From Grammothele lineata (Eukaryota; Basidiomycota; Agaricomycetes; Polyporales; Polyporaceae): a stretch of DNA of 64,000 bases. Shown in pieces: positions 1 to 13,148 of the stretch. Each line of letters begins with the position of its first letter. Positions within the stretch are counted from its first letter, which is position 1. The notes beneath the pieces are model-generated. The model saw only the letters and a list, made by a program, of their open reading frames with translations. It did no database searches and was not told the origin of the DNA. The translations under genes were made by a program, and so were the position numbers. Location: NCBI GenBank assembly GCA_002150815.3, contig NDFF03000080.1, forward strand, positions 62,001 to 126,000. The letters run 5' to 3'.

Positions 1-2265
1 CTACGGTACAACATGTCTGGGATTTTACGGAACAGCTTTACTTGGGGCTTCCCATGCCACTCCGCAAAACTGCCCAGCCCAACTTCCAGTGTGCCCGCAT
101 TCCTATACAATTTACTTTGCCGGAAGAAGATGACTGTTGCATGATCATCGGTCAATTTTTCGTCAGTATCCCCTCTCCAGTAGTGGTGCAGTACCACACA
201 AGGACGGACGTCGTCGCCTAGCACGATATGGTCCTTGCTGCACCGGTGTTCTTTTGGAATGCGGTGGGGATAGGGGGCGAAGTCTCGGACGAAGAAATAA
301 TGTGGGCCCCGATTCTCGGTAGAACCTTCCGCACGTGTGCAACGACCAAAGACCAGCGCAAAGAGGAGACTGGGCCGGCTAAAATTCCACAGTTCCAAGA
401 CAATCGGTTCTGCGCCCATCCACGGTATTCCAACAATGTTGACATTTAACTCCATTTCGGAATGGAGAACCCGCTTTGACTGTTGTCGGATATCCTTCGT
501 GAACACGAAAGGGGGGGCGAAGGGCCCGATGCGCATGCGCGAGATTCGCTCATTGATGTCGGAGATGTCTGAAATGCGGTATTCCGGCCACGCGTTGATG
601 TAAATGTCTGTCCACGACCATTGAAGCCTTTCGCTAACCTCGGGAGGGATGTAGAGGTACCGGTAGCTTGTAGTTGTACAGATATTATAAATGGATAGAG
701 GTCCCTCGGACGTGTCGGTGTGGCGACTAAGGATGAGCCATACATCATAGGGTTGTTTACTGTATTGTCCCAACCCGCCAGTGCCAACCAGGTGTGCGAT
801 AATAGATTGCCCCGAATCATCAAGCGGAAATACTGGCAGATTGGCGCGGATGCCACGGGGTGTGAAAGCGAAGGAAACGTCCTTGTATTGCTTTCCGTAA
901 ATCCCATCCGTTGCAGCAGAAGACGTCTGGAGGCAAACATCAACACAACCTCAGAGAGAGCATGAAAGGCATCAGACGTACCAATTCTTCTGACCTCTTT
1001 ATTTCTGAGCTCTCTCCGGCAAAGATCATATAATCGCAGCACTCAAATGCTTCTGGGGATGAGGCAAAAAGGTACATGCTGCTGGGATCCGCCATCATGT
1101 TGCTGTCCTTCTGGTTTGAGGAGCAAGACCGTGTGACACGTGACAGTACATCGCCCCCCTCGAACTCGGCTATTCGGTCTATATAGCATCTGTCGTTCGA
1201 CCATGCAAAGATGGTCGTATCCAGGGACGTTCTCAGAATCTCCTGCTGTAGCCTATAGAATGCATGATGTCCCTCGCCATACAGAGTTGGCATATTGATA
1301 CCGAAGATCCCGAAGAGGCAGTATGCTTGGTCTTCCACCCGAGTCGTCTCCCGCTTAGATGCCCACATCATCCGTTGTGCGATGCTGACCTCCGTGATGT
1401 CCTGTTCAAATCTCAGCACTTTCTCAGGAATGCGGGTGATTAGATTGAGTGCCTCCGCGAGCGTGAACTTGTCTCCGAGCCGTGTCCATTTTTCAGACAT
1501 GAAGAGGACCGTTTTCGGGGCGAGGAGCTCTTGTAGCGTCCAGCCACGTGTGAACCACGAGCTCGCTCGAAATGGGGAGCCCCAACGATTGGACATGTCA
1601 CAATCAACAGGTACGTCGGCCATGTAGACATAGCAGACGTCGGAGAGGGCGTAGTAGCGGAACATGGAGTTGATGGCCTCTGTGAGCTCGGAGCTGCTCG
1701 TCTTGTCGATACAACATGTGTCAGCCCACGCCCACTCAAATCCATCCTCCTCTGCAGTACGTAGGAAGTCGCGAATCTTCGGCGACATGAGCTCGCGGGC
1801 GCTCGTGTGCTGAGATGGGCAAGATGGTTCTTGGGGACTACTAGCAGTATCAGAGTCGCCTTCGGAGGCCTGAGGCGGACGCAGTCCGCGTGGAGATTGC
1901 AAAGTGGGAACAATGGGGAGTCGGGGGAAATATGTATTCGGAAGCCTACGTCGCAAAGACAACGCAGTGACCCTGCCTTCGAGCCTGTCAATCCTTCGGC
2001 CCTGGCGCCTGACAATCCGCCGAAGCTCCTCGACCGTCTCCCGGAGTTCCTCGATAGGGGAAGCCGCACTACGTTTGGCCTCGGACTCCTTCGCAAGTCG
2101 CTCAGCCTCCATCTCGTCGCACCGCTTCGCCGCATCCTGTACTTTCTGAAACGTGTCTTCCTCGTCGGCCTTGCCCCATACGTGCGAGAGAATAGCGTAA
2201 CTTGGAGCGTCTTCAGGGCGGATAAAGTAACGGAGCTCGGCCGTCTTCGTATTGAGAAGCCACAT
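1..2265 (-). CDS. HET-domain (heterokaryon incompatibility-like) protein, 3' end outside the window
   Basis: Exon 1 is 2265-982 and exon 2 runs from 926 off the left edge, with a GT-AG intron at 927-981; at least 736 residues are present. The N-terminus has the HET opening MWLLNTKTAELRYF and AYAILSHVWG-type motif (here SYAILSHVWG). Residues about 45-105 are charged and heptad-like (coiled coil), followed by a Ser/Pro-rich linker. The HET core resumes at about residue 175 with WAWADTCCIDKTSSSELTEA and then WFTRGWTLQELLAP. HET proteins act in non-self recognition and cell death; that role is family knowledge and not shown here. The second exon is open for 308 codons to the window edge and carries no second domain I recognise. 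The start is the first ATG and begins the conserved HET motif directly. Confidence 0.9.
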
Positions 2266-5112
2266 GTCTACGAGGATGGAGGTGTTAACATTGTATCAGC
2301 ATTGTATGGCAGTAAGGAAAGGGCCGTACTTGGGCGTATGATGGTGTCGTGAGACCTCAGATCACGCGGCGCTCGAAACGATCAGAGGGATCGGAGGGCT
2401 CAATGAGGTCGTATTCGCTTTCACGAATGCAGGAGGGCTGAATCAAGCTGGAGATCGTCGTAGATGTACGAGAGGACTGGGAGAGAGGTGGGAGTCAGTG
2501 AGAGAACATGCGATTGTCCAAGTGCCCGTCGTGCATTCAAATTTCAAACGCCACGCGACGCCTGGGAAGTTCGTGCTTCGAGACGTGGCGATGCAGTAGA
2601 TTGCTCTCAATAACGCGATCGCGAAGATGAGGAGGGCAGGGAGGCACTGCTACACGCGACAAAACAATATTCAATAGGTGTGAGATGGAGCACACGAGAG
2701 CGTGAATTTGAATGAGATTTGTTGGAGGTTGTCAGAGGTCGACCTGCGGAGCGCAATTCAGTTCCCTCTCACGCCAATGGCTGCGCGGAACCTGCACTGG
2801 CAGGAAAGAGGCAGATCTACGCGGACCACACGCGGCATTTGGTCGAGCAACCCTTCTCCGTGACTCGCTCTTGCAGCTCGTATTCCTTACCACACTGGCG
2901 CGTGTGGCAGAGTCGGGAGTCGGCGCTGACCCCTAAGCACATTGCGTTCACGTTAACATACCTGCTTGCACGTCAAACAATCCCTAGCATTACGTGTCTA
3001 TTCGAGTCCGGGTTGCGAGTACGCCTAGCACACCAGTGTAAAGTTTGACACGTCGTTTTAAAAATGCGATAGACGCGGATTAAGGGCATGAGTATATACT
3101 CCACACGCGCATTTTGTTACTTACAGTCCATAACGTACGCGCAGACACACTGCGATTCCGCTGGAGTCCCCCACAGCTCCGAGTCGTGGTCGTCGAGGCG
3201 AATGATCGCAATAAACTCGCCCTTATCGCTGAACTTCTCGTCGATGGATCCAACAGATGGGTACACGTTCTCCTCGGTTAAGATATATCGAATGAGGGGA
3301 GATGTCGAATGGGGGGTGTAGTAGGCACATGACGTAGGACGTTTAGATGTGGAATGTAAGGAGCTCTGGTACATCGTAGACGTGCGTCAGTCCTAGGCGG
3401 GCGAATAGCGACTAGACGACGAAATGAGAAGATGCACACCTGTGCTTGTACGTCGTCTGGCTGCATGACGGCGCAGACAGGTTCCGAGCGCAGTGCACGT
3501 CGGGTATGAACGGTTCCGCCGGGAGCGTCTGCGGATGCCGTGCGACGAAAACAGGCTACACCAACAAACAGAGCAGCACGAAACAGGCTGCGCGCTCGCC
3601 TGTGAGCTGCTGCTCAAATAGAAGGGCGATCGTGCTACGAAGACAGAAGAACCACGTCCTGGGAGGAAAGCACTGAATTTTCTTGTACGTGCCTGGGTAG
3701 AAACGAGTTATGATCGCATATTCGAGCAGTGTGAGGACGATGTTCGTCAGCAGGAAAAGATGGGAGGGCAACGGGTGTCCGCAACAGTTGGAGGAGCTAT
3801 ACGTACCACCGTCACTGCCCGAATTTATCGCTTTGAGCGTACGGAGTGGACATTGCGCATGCAGCTGGCAATGTTCTAGAGGACAGAGGGCCATCTGCGA
3901 GAGTGATTGAACGTCAAGATCTATCGAGAGCGCGTAACAACGGGTAGAAAGGACTTACGAGCTGCGGCGGATCTCGAGGTCTCCGCGATGATGTCGACAC
4001 CCACGAGCAGCGATCCGGAGCAATCTGTCCAATTGTGATGGGCTTTGAGTTCGGGGCGAGCGAAAAGAGACGTACCGTCAGCGACCATCTTGGTCCGTTT
4101 CGCGTTTGGGGCTTCCGCCGTGCGTGATGTCGACCTCAGGAAACGCATCTGGCGCAGGGAGAGTGGAGGGCGTAGCGCAGCGCGGCACATTATCTTCGTG
4201 TTTCCGTAAGAGTTACTGCTCGTGGACAACATAACGGCATGGGGACGTAGGAAAACATACAATCAGCACGACGGGGTGGATGGGAACGGGCATGAGGAGT
4301 AGATGACAGCACTGACCCGCAGTAGAATCCCTCCAATCATTGCTCGTGCGCTACGGGGTAGAATGCTGGATATTAGCAGCGGTTCTGCTAGTAATTCCTT
4401 GGCCGGGCTGCGCCACGCAACTACTTCAGACGGCGGAGGAAGGAAAAGGAGATGGATGCTCACCTCTACTCCCTTAACCTCTCCGCTTCCAACAGGGCTG
4501 CACCCATGTCGGCCCAGTGACTCGATCCCCCGCTCATAGGGGCCTCGCACGTTTGCCGTACGTCCTTGATCGCCGTGTCCTGCAGGCAGAAGAAACTCTA
4601 AGTGAGGCGCCACCGCCGCTGTAGCGGGATTGTATGCAGAGCACGATCGTCGTGTCAAATATAGGGAGCAGCATCAATAGCAATGCAGAAGGCCGGGATG
4701 GGTATGCCGGGAGTGCGAGGTGTCGAAGGCGTCGGGATCCGCGACTGCGGCGGGAAGTGGAAGGCCGTCGAGGGGATTTTCGAAATGAACTGGTATGACC
4801 AGTGAAGCAAAGAATGATCGATAAAAAAGGCTTGAATGAGGCGGGGAATACCTAACAAGTTGTCTGCGCTTGTGTGTAACGACCTATTGAGCACCGAAGT
4901 TGGTACAGCGAAGGCCAGACTTGTGAAGGTGGCCTGAATATCGGTGGGCCGTTGGCGATCAGCGGGGTTTCAAAACTCATCCGCTCCGCAACTCGCCGGC
5001 ACCAACGGCCCGGGCGGCCGGGCCCCACTTTGAAGCTCCGAGGCTCTTCCTCGCCAACATCCTCCCCGACGGCTAGGACCTGCTTGCCATTCTCAACTTC
5101 CCACGGCATGAC

Positions 5113-5158
5113 TGGTCTCGTACCCATCCGTGTGAGGAATAGGATGGGTACGAGACCA
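5113..5158. repeat. Perfect inverted repeat, 17-bp arms and 12-nt loop
   Basis: The left arm TGGTCTCGTACCCATCC (5113-5129) and right arm (5142-5158) are exact reverse complements around a 12-nt spacer. It lies about 1 kb upstream of the NRPS-like gene. No function is evident. Confidence 0.9.
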
Positions 5159-6073
5159 ATCAAAGGATATTCAGCTGTCAAGGCTCTCAGTCGAAGTTAT
5201 CGCCGGAGTTTTAATTCTTCCTACTCCATCACTCATCGGTCTGGGCCCGCGGCCCAGCGAAACCGCCCCCAATCCGTTGAAATCCCGCCCATGTCACGCC
5301 TCACCGGGGCCGTTGTCGAAAATCGAAACCGAAATTTCCATGTCACACGTCACAGGGCCTGTCGAATTGAGTGAAATAGTACAGTATATAGCGGTCCCCT
5401 AACGAGTCAAGTTTCTGCGCTAATGACAAGGCAAGCTGTTCTCTCCCCCATGAACAACCAACAGGACTCAGACCGAAGATCTAGAGACAGTCACTCAGCT
5501 TATGTGGCGCTCCGACCAATGTGGCAGCTTTCGTCATACGCCTATTCAGAGCACGTCCTTGAAGCTACGCCGACGACGACGTCCTGTTCTGGTGGCGCTC
5601 ACTTACCGGTCCGAGGTGAGCATCCCGAGTACCGGTCCATGACAAGCGTCGCCCTCGGCCTTAGGTCATGTACGTCGAATCCACCGTGTCAGCTCACATT
5701 TGCCTCCCAGCAAAAGGCTCTACAACACGTTTATACAGGTTTATTGCCACCTCATGCAACAAATGTCCTCTCGACTCGTTCAGTGCCAGCCGCCTCACAA
5801 CGACCGCAGACTCAGATCCCAGCTTCTCTCCCAGAAAGACCGCTCGTGCCCGGGCTCACACCAGTGGTCTTAGGTCGCGAATACTAGCGGTACGCTGTGG
5901 ATGCTCAGCTCGGGCACACTGACAAACAGCTTCGGTCTCCGCCGCGTGCGAGGGCCTCGCGCGGGACGCCGTAATCACGTCCGCGACTGTCTGCGTGTAT
6001 TTTGGTTCGACCCGCTCTTCTCGGACGTAACAACACACCTACGGTGGACGAATAAACTCTGAACGAGAGAGCA

Positions 6074-6078
6074 TATAA
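6074..6078 (+). promoter_or_regulatory. TATA-like element of the NRPS-like gene
   Basis: CATATAAGG lies about 110 nt before the start codon at 6189, consistent with a core promoter plus short 5' leader. Positional inference only. Confidence 0.45.
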
Positions 6079-6188
6079 GGGAAGGGTGCGGCTAATGGAG
6101 AGCGTACCACAACACTAGATAACCGCACTTCATCTCCAGAACACCCCTCCAATTTCTTCGAATACTGCCAGTTCCACGGACCCACACA

Positions 6189-9100
6189 ATGTCTTCCCCA
6201 CAAACCACCTCTGCTCGTAGCCCCGACGGCTGGACTCCCCTTCCTCTCTTCGACCAACACCCGCTCTCCATCCCGGAACTGTACAAATTCACCGCGGACC
6301 ACAGCCCGGCGCACCCTGCCTTCGTTTACCACCACGGCGATGGCGACGACACGCAGGGTTTGCGGACGCTGACCCACGGGCAGGTGTACAACGCGATCAG
6401 GCAAGGTGCCAGGCTCGTCAAGGAACGTGTCGACGGCCCCATGGGCCTAGGTGAGGGAGGGTCAGACGGGCCTATCGGGATTCTGGCTGTTCTAGGTGTG
6501 CACTTTGCTTCTTCTTCCCCTTGACTCTGTTGCCTCACACTGATGCACCTTCCTCGGTTTGTAGACTCAATCACGTATACGACCCTCACGCTTGCCATCC
6601 TTCGCGCGGGACACGTCGCGTTCCCGCTGTCGACGCGAAACTCCGCTGCTGCCGTCGCGCATCTCGTGCGCACCACGGGGATCTCCGCGTTGTTTGTGAG
6701 CAGGGATGCGGGGATGGGCCGGCTGGTTGAGGAGGCACTGGAGATCCTCGAGAAGGACGAGAAGAAAGTGGAGGTGAGGGTCGTCGAGGCGCCGCTCTTT
6801 GAGGAGATGTACGAAGTAGGAGAAGCGCTGGGGGAGGAAGCGCTGCCCCCCTTCGAGAGGGACTTGGAGAGGACGGCGTTGGTCCTCCATTCATCCGGTA
6901 CGTGCACGCTCGTCTCGTCATAGGCGTTCAGATGAAATTGATACTAATCATGCTTGCGTATAAAACGCGGTCCCCAGGTTCAACGTCGTTCCCGAAGCCG
7001 ATCCAGATCTCGCACAGGCAGTTCCACTTGTGGACTCGTATACACTGTATGTCTTTCTTTTTACGATCACTCTGCAGGCGTACCCAGCTGAGGGGACTCG
7101 GAAACAGCGTATGCCCACGCGGACTTGCGTGGCACACGCGTTAGCGCGCACGCGCTGCCCATGTTCCGTGCGTGCCCGCCTCTCTCTGAGTGCTATAGCC
7201 CTCACTCACTACTGCCGAGCCCTCGTACGCTCACACAGACGTCATGGGTATCTTCGTCACTACGATGATGGTGCGCCCTCTTTCCCTCCTCTCTTTTCTC
7301 GGGTGTTTGTTTTCTGACATGGAACGTGAGGTAGCTTGGGATGGGCACAACGACCGCCGTCTTTCGCCCCGCTTCGCCCCCCCTCCTGCCCACGCCCGAG
7401 CAGGTGCTCGAAGGGATCGTGCGGACGGGGGCGCAGGGCGCGGTGGTGGTCCCTTCCTTTCTTGAGGTCTGTTCTGTCTCCTGCCTCTGTGATGAGATTA
7501 GTGCTGACGCCGAGGCAGACTTGGGCGCGCGAGCCCGAAAGCGTCGATGCTCTCAAGCAGCTCGATTTCATCGTGAGTATAGTGCTACCCTCCCTTGAAA
7601 ACGACAGGGTTCACGCGAGCGTACGTAGCTCTCTGCTGGTGCTCCGCTCACGAAGGAGGTGGGAAACGAGCTCATCAAGCAGGGCGTACGCATCCAGACT
7701 GGATACTTATGGAATGTACGTGTCTAGCTCTCTTCTCCTGGACCCCGCTCTCTCTTCTACCAATCGATTGCTGCATGCATGCTTACTCACTGTGTCCACA
7801 CAGGACCGAGATCGGCGCCCCAGGACAGAACCCGAGCACCGCGAGCTTCTTGGAAGAATACGCCGAAGGAGACTGGCAATATTTCTTCTTCCCAGACGTG
7901 ATAGCGACAGAGCGGCGATATGTCGTGGGATCGAAAGGGATCTTCGAGCTCGTTATCGTTGTACGTCCCTCCCCTCCTCTTTTCTCCCCACGCTTTTCTA
8001 ACGCGAATACAACGCGCGCTAATTGCAGGACTGTCCGACGTGGTCCCCGAGCGTGTTTAACACGACGTCTGCGGACGGGCGCAGGGCGTACGCGACGAAC
8101 GATCTCATGGAGGAGCACCCTCGCGACCCGCGGCTCGTACGTGTGTACGGGCGCGCGGACGACCAGATTGTACTTTCCACGGGCGAGAAGGCATGTCTCT
8201 ACCGTTCCCTCATCCACTCTGGTGTGAAGTTCGCTGACGCTCCAGTAGACGAATCCAGTACCGATCGAAGCGATACTTAGCAGCGATCCCGCAATCGCGT
8301 TCGCAATTGTCTTTGGCCGCGGGCGGTTCCAGAACGGTGTCCTGGTACAACCAAAGGATTCGTTTGACGCGGAGGACGAGAGGAAGTTGGAGGCGTTCCG
8401 GAGCCTCATCTGGTAAGCGGCGCGGTCTGAACCTTAGCTCGCGGGAAACTGGTGCTGACAGGGCGTGTAGGCCCACAGTCGAGAAGGCGAACGCGCATGC
8501 ACCGTCGCATTCGCGCATCTTCAAGGAGGCGCGTCCCTACCTATGTTCCTTTCGCGCATCGCTGACTATCTGCACCTCGCGCAGATGATTGCCGTCACTG
8601 ATCCCGACCGACCCTTCGCGCTCACCGCCAAAGGCACGCCACGCCGACAAATATGCATCGACGCGTACACGCCCGCGATCGACGCGCTCTACGCGCGCGT
8701 TGAGGAAAGCGCGCAAATCGACGTTGCCCCGCCCACGGAATGGTCCGAGGCGAGCGCGCGCGAGTGCGTTGGGTCTGTCGTCCGCGCGGTACTGCGCGCG
8801 AAGACCGTCGAAGATGAGGACGATCTGTTCCAGCAGGGCGCGGACAGGTTCGCGTTTACCCCCTAGCCCCAGTACCGCGCGTGCTGACATAGCGCGGATT
8901 TGAACAGTCTCCAAGCGACGTATATTCGGAATGCGATCCTCCACACGCTCCGCACAACCACCAAGGTCTCCACGCACGCAGTCCCCTCGAACTTCGTATA
9001 CGCCAATCCATCAATCTCTGCGCTCTCCGCCTTCGTGTTCCGTGTGGTCTCCGGCGGCGCCGTTGATCCCGCGAAGGAGCGCGAGGCGCGTCTGACACAG

Positions 9101-10487
9101 ATGCACGCGATGTTAGAGAAGTACAGCGCGGACTTCCAGAAGTCGCAATGGGGTACTGCTTCCAACGACGCTGCAGAGAGCGGAGGAGAGACTGTGCTCT
9201 TGACGGGGTCGACAGGGAGACTGGGCTCGCACCTCCTCGCGCAGCTTCTTCAGCGCAAAGATGTGCGCAAGGTGTACGCGCTCAATCGGGGTACGCGAGG
9301 AAAAGAGCGGCAGGTTGAGGCATTTGGGACGTGGGGACTGGACAAGGGATTGCTTGAAGGCGCTGCGCGGGTGGTTTTCCGCTCTTCGGAGTTGACGAAA
9401 GAAGATTTGGGACTAGGTGTGGGGATGTACGAGGAGGTGAGTCGGCTGCTTCGCAGATACATACACAGGCGCGAACTGATAGTGATGCTCATCAAGGTGC
9501 GGTCCTCTGTGACAATGATCATTCACAATGGTGAGTGTCTGTGTGTAAAGTCTCGCGAAATGCTGACGGCCATGAACCAGCGTGGCGCGTCGATTTCAAC
9601 GTTGCGCTCCCCTCCTTCGAGCCTCTCATTGCTGGCGCTCGTCGCCTCGTCGACCTGGCTCTTGCCTCCAACATCTATAATGGGCCAAGGATGCTCTTCG
9701 TGAGCTCCATCAGCTCCCTCATTAGTACGTCTTCCGGTATAGTTTCCGTCTCAAACATTCTGACGTTTTCTCACAGATTACACCTCGACCGAGCCCGCGA
9801 AGGAAACCCTCTACGACGCTGAGATGGCTGTCGGCCTGGGATACGGCGAGAGCAAGTGGGTCACGGAACACCTCCTCGGCCGTGCCGCGGCGGCTACGGG
9901 GTTGCGCACGACGGTCGCGCGCACGGGACAGCTGAGCGGAGACCGGCGCGTTGGCGGGTGGGGCACGAAGGAATGGGTGCCCGCGATCGCGAAGGCGAGC
10001 AAGAAGCTCGGGTGCGTACCCGTGAAAGACGATGTGAGTAATGTGCTGTCAGCTTTCGTCATAACTGCATATTAACGGAGACGGATAGACTGTCGCGTGG
10101 GTCCCGATCGACGTTGCTGCAGCGACGATCCTCGATGTTCTCAGAACACCGCAACCCGAGGCAGTCGTACACCTCACCGCGCCCCACCTGGTGTCATGGT
10201 CCACGATCGTCGAACCCATGGCCACACACCTAGGCGTCCCCCTCGTCCCCGCCCTCGAGTGGCTTGAGAACTACAAGGTAGCTGCGGCGGGCGGGGAGAC
10301 GGAATCCGCGTTCCAGCTAGTCGAGTTCTTCGAGGGCGTAATGCGCGAGGGCGCGCGTGAGACACTGTTTGCGACGGATCGGGCGGTTGGAGCGTCCCAT
10401 TCGCTGGCGGAGATGGCTTCATTGGGCATGGATGATGTTGAGCGGTGGTTGGAGTATTGGGCACAAGTAGGGTTCCTTGAGATGTAA
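6189..10487 (+). CDS. NRPS-like adenylating reductase (A-T-R), aminoadipate-reductase-type architecture
   Basis: A model with 18 exons adds up to 1,083 codons: 6189-6495, 6565-6897, 6978-7046, 7093-7167, 7239-7270, 7335-7466, 7519-7572, 7629-7715, 7811-7960, 8029-8190, 8249-8412, 8471-8528, 8585-8847, 8908-9436, 9497-9530, 9581-9724, 9777-10033, 10089-10487. The N-terminal adenylation domain shows HSSGSTSFPKPIQISH, GAPLTKEVG and VYGRADDQIVLSTGEK. A carrier domain follows with DDLFQQGADSLQATYIRN, where the Ser would carry phosphopantetheine. The C-terminal reductase has the NAD(P)-binding motif VLLTGSTGRLGSHLL and GYGESKWVTE, with the catalytic Tyr and Lys. Family knowledge: such enzymes activate a carboxylic acid as an adenylate, thioesterify it and release it as aldehyde or alcohol. 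The substrate cannot be predicted. Introns at 8191-8248 and 8529-8584 appear to use GC donors. The splice near 7715/7811 is uncertain. Confidence 0.92.
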
Positions 10488-10688
10488 GAGTCTTTGAATG
10501 ACTGCGAATCCTAAATCTGCTTTCTACTAGCTGATGGCTTGCTGGCATCTCTTTCTCAGATCCACATCAGCCTCTCAATCTCCTCGGTTCACATGAGCCC
10601 GGATGGCCCGTTCTCTTCGCGATGTATAGCTCCAAACTCGTCTAATGATATAATCTCTTGTCTAATCAGATGGGTGGTTTCTTCACCC

Positions 10689-13148
10689 TTAGAAGCCGGC
10701 GTTGGGAAGCTCAGCGAGAACCTCCCGCACCGTCACCCCCGGGAAGACATGGAAATCGGCATCTGCTTCGCACACTGTGGTGTTGCTATCCGGGACCTGG
10801 GTTGCGCAATGCGCGTCAGAACGTTCAAAGCTCAGTGAGACATAGTGAAGGGAACGTACAGTCCCATTCGCCATGTATGCATGCACGACTTCCGAGAGGC
10901 ACTCGGAGTGGAGGCCCATGGTCGTATGCTGAAATTTTGAACACGTTAAGTGTCAGTCGCATCGGAAGACGTACTGAATGGGAACCGACGTACCCCGATC
11001 CAGTTCGCTTGAACGAGCGCCGCTTGGGAGCCCAGAGCACCTGCGACGCGGCGGGCATCGCCCAATGGGGTTACAGGATCATACTGGCATTCGTGTAGTC
11101 AGATACAGTAAAATGGGAGAACGGAGGGGGAGGACGTACAGTATTCCCGATGACGAGAACCTTGTTCGTGAGGGTTGCATTGAACGGGAACGCGGGCCGC
11201 TCGACTGCGCGGGCCGGCCACGACGCGCAGTAGTACGCAGGGATGGGGAAGACCGCGCCAACTACACTTGTCGATGATTGCGTTAGCGAGGTGCGAGGTA
11301 GCAAGATGAGTGATACGCACACATTGGGGAGATATCGCGAGTAGAATTGACGATACCGGAGAAGATGTCGTGCATGGTCGTGTTGGGGTTCGGGTCGGCG
11401 TTGTCGCTGCAGAGGATGGCTTGAGGGGAGAAAGATGGGCCGAGATCTGCCGGGTTGAATTGACGCTTCGCTTTATGGGACGTCGAAGACCTAAATGGAA
11501 CAGCTTCAACTTCACTTCGCTACCTTACGCAATAGTAGAGCGACATACCCCTCTGGAAGACGTCCAGACGCTACGAAGGAAGACAGATGGGCGAAGGGAT
11601 CCGTAGGACCTAGAGAAATAGCCGTACTCTCGTTCGCGACCGTCTCTGCAATCGCTGGCCATAATTGCGCTTCAGAGGTCCACAGTACAGGGAAATACAT
11701 CGCCGCCAACAGAAGCGCTGTACTTTCGTGTTAGCCTCGATCACACACGCAAAAGATGGCGATGAAAAGCGTACGACGGAGCTGGCCTGACGTCAACGGA
11801 GCGGACGAGTTCACGCGTGAGGCATCATGCGCGGCTTTGAGCGTCGCTTGCACGATGTCGTTGATGTCGCTGGGGGTCTGACCTGATTCGGTAGACACGG
11901 GGCAGTTCGTCGGACCGGCGAGAGAGCAGGCAACTGTGAACGCCCGGTGAACCTCGTCGGCATCATCATAATACCGCCCCCAAGTCTATGACACAAACCG
12001 GTGTTGAAAAAGGGCAAAGATTTAGTAGCACAAGAGAGAAGAGACATACCAGAGAAAGTTCTGTCGTGGCTGACATGAACGGGTCGACAACACCATCGAT
12101 GATCACGCGCCCAACGCGCTGTAGAAGCAGACGTAAGTCCGATTTGGGGCGCTTGAAACAAACACCTGCGGCGTACCTCCGGGAACACTGGCGAGTGTGC
12201 GTTAGCATAGTCAGAAGCCACGATCGAAACGCACATGGCGCATCAACTCACTGTTTACGAACGTTGATCCCAAGAACGTCCCATACGAGATTCCATAGTA
12301 GTTGACTGCGCTCTCCGGGCCCTCAAGCGCGTCCGCCATCGCGACCATGTCCCGCACTGTGGCCGCCATCCCAACATACTTGAGCGAGTCGCCATTCTTC
12401 GCGAGGCATCGGCGGCCGGCCTCCTCGTACTTCTCCTGGAGCGTATCGGCCTGGGAGAAGAGATCGTCGAGGTCTGTAGGGTCGGTGAAGTTGCCCGTCA
12501 TCTCGATACCCGTGAGCTGAAGCGTGCCGTTGAAAAGCGCCTCGTACTCTGCGGTCGAGTTGAAGCAGTGGATTTCGCCAGGCCTGCAGTCGCCGTGGTT
12601 AGCCTTGCACAAATGGAGAGAACGAAAATGAGAAGTACGTCGAAAGCCCGACGCCGCGCGGGTCCCAGCTGACAATGTCGTAATGGCCGCCCGTGAAGTT
12701 GAGCAAGAGCTCGCGGAGCGCGCCCAAAAACAGGACGCCTGATTCACCAGGGCCGCCTAGAATATGATGACTCAGACTTTGCGATACCACGTCCGATTGT
12801 TGAGAAGGAGTCGGGCACCTACCAGGGTTGAAGAACACCGTCCCAAGTCGTGGCTCCGCAGTGCTGTTGACCTTGGCTACGGCGAGCTGACCGGTACCGG
12901 CGGAAGTATTGTGGTAGTCAAGTGGGATCTTGAAATATCCGCACGAGACAGAAGTATCGTTGACGACCGAGGGGTCGCACGTTGTCCACTCGATGCTAGA
13001 GATCTGCAGGTAAGGGTCAGCGAGGTGCCATAGCTAAAACGTGGTGTAGAAAACGCACGTTAGTTCCTGTGATATCACCCAGACTAGATGACACAAAGAA
13101 GGCAACAAACGCTACGGCAGCGAGGGCGAAAGGTGGAAGGGGGCCCAT
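10689..13148 (-). CDS. Secreted S33-type alpha/beta hydrolase with TAP-like C-terminal domain (copy 1)
   Basis: The start is the ATG at 13148, chosen because it opens a hydrophobic signal peptide (MGPLPPFALAAVAFVAFFVS); a TATA box sits 44 nt upstream. Exons include 13148-13059, 13003-12823, 12756-12639, 12583-12252, an 11-nt exon 12187-12177, 12118-12050 and 11985-11775, then further short exons to the stop at 10689-10691. The oxyanion motif NPGGPGESG, nucleophile elbow GISYG, acidic motif YDPVTP and His in HTTMG make a complete Ser-Asp-His triad. Relatives cleave N-terminal residues from peptides (tripeptidyl or prolyl aminopeptidase type). It is divergent in sequence from copies 3 and 4 but has the same intron plan. 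Secretion is inferred from the leader. Confidence 0.9.

Larger units (their letters stand above)
2266..6188. other. Intergenic region, no supported gene
   Basis: Short overlapping reading frames occur on both strands, but none shows a family motif, a consistent exon chain or paralogue support. A hydrophobic stretch can be read on the minus strand around 3600-3800, too short to call a membrane protein. The region contains a long perfect hairpin at 5113-5158, listed separately. Confidence 0.5.

Noticed and set aside
5423..5887. Plus-strand open frame of 154 codons
   Set aside because: No motif, no paralogue and no plausible exon neighbours.
7595..8409. Long frames on both strands of about 210 codons
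   Set aside because: They read through introns or the antisense of the NRPS-like exons; the spliced frame carries the family motifs.
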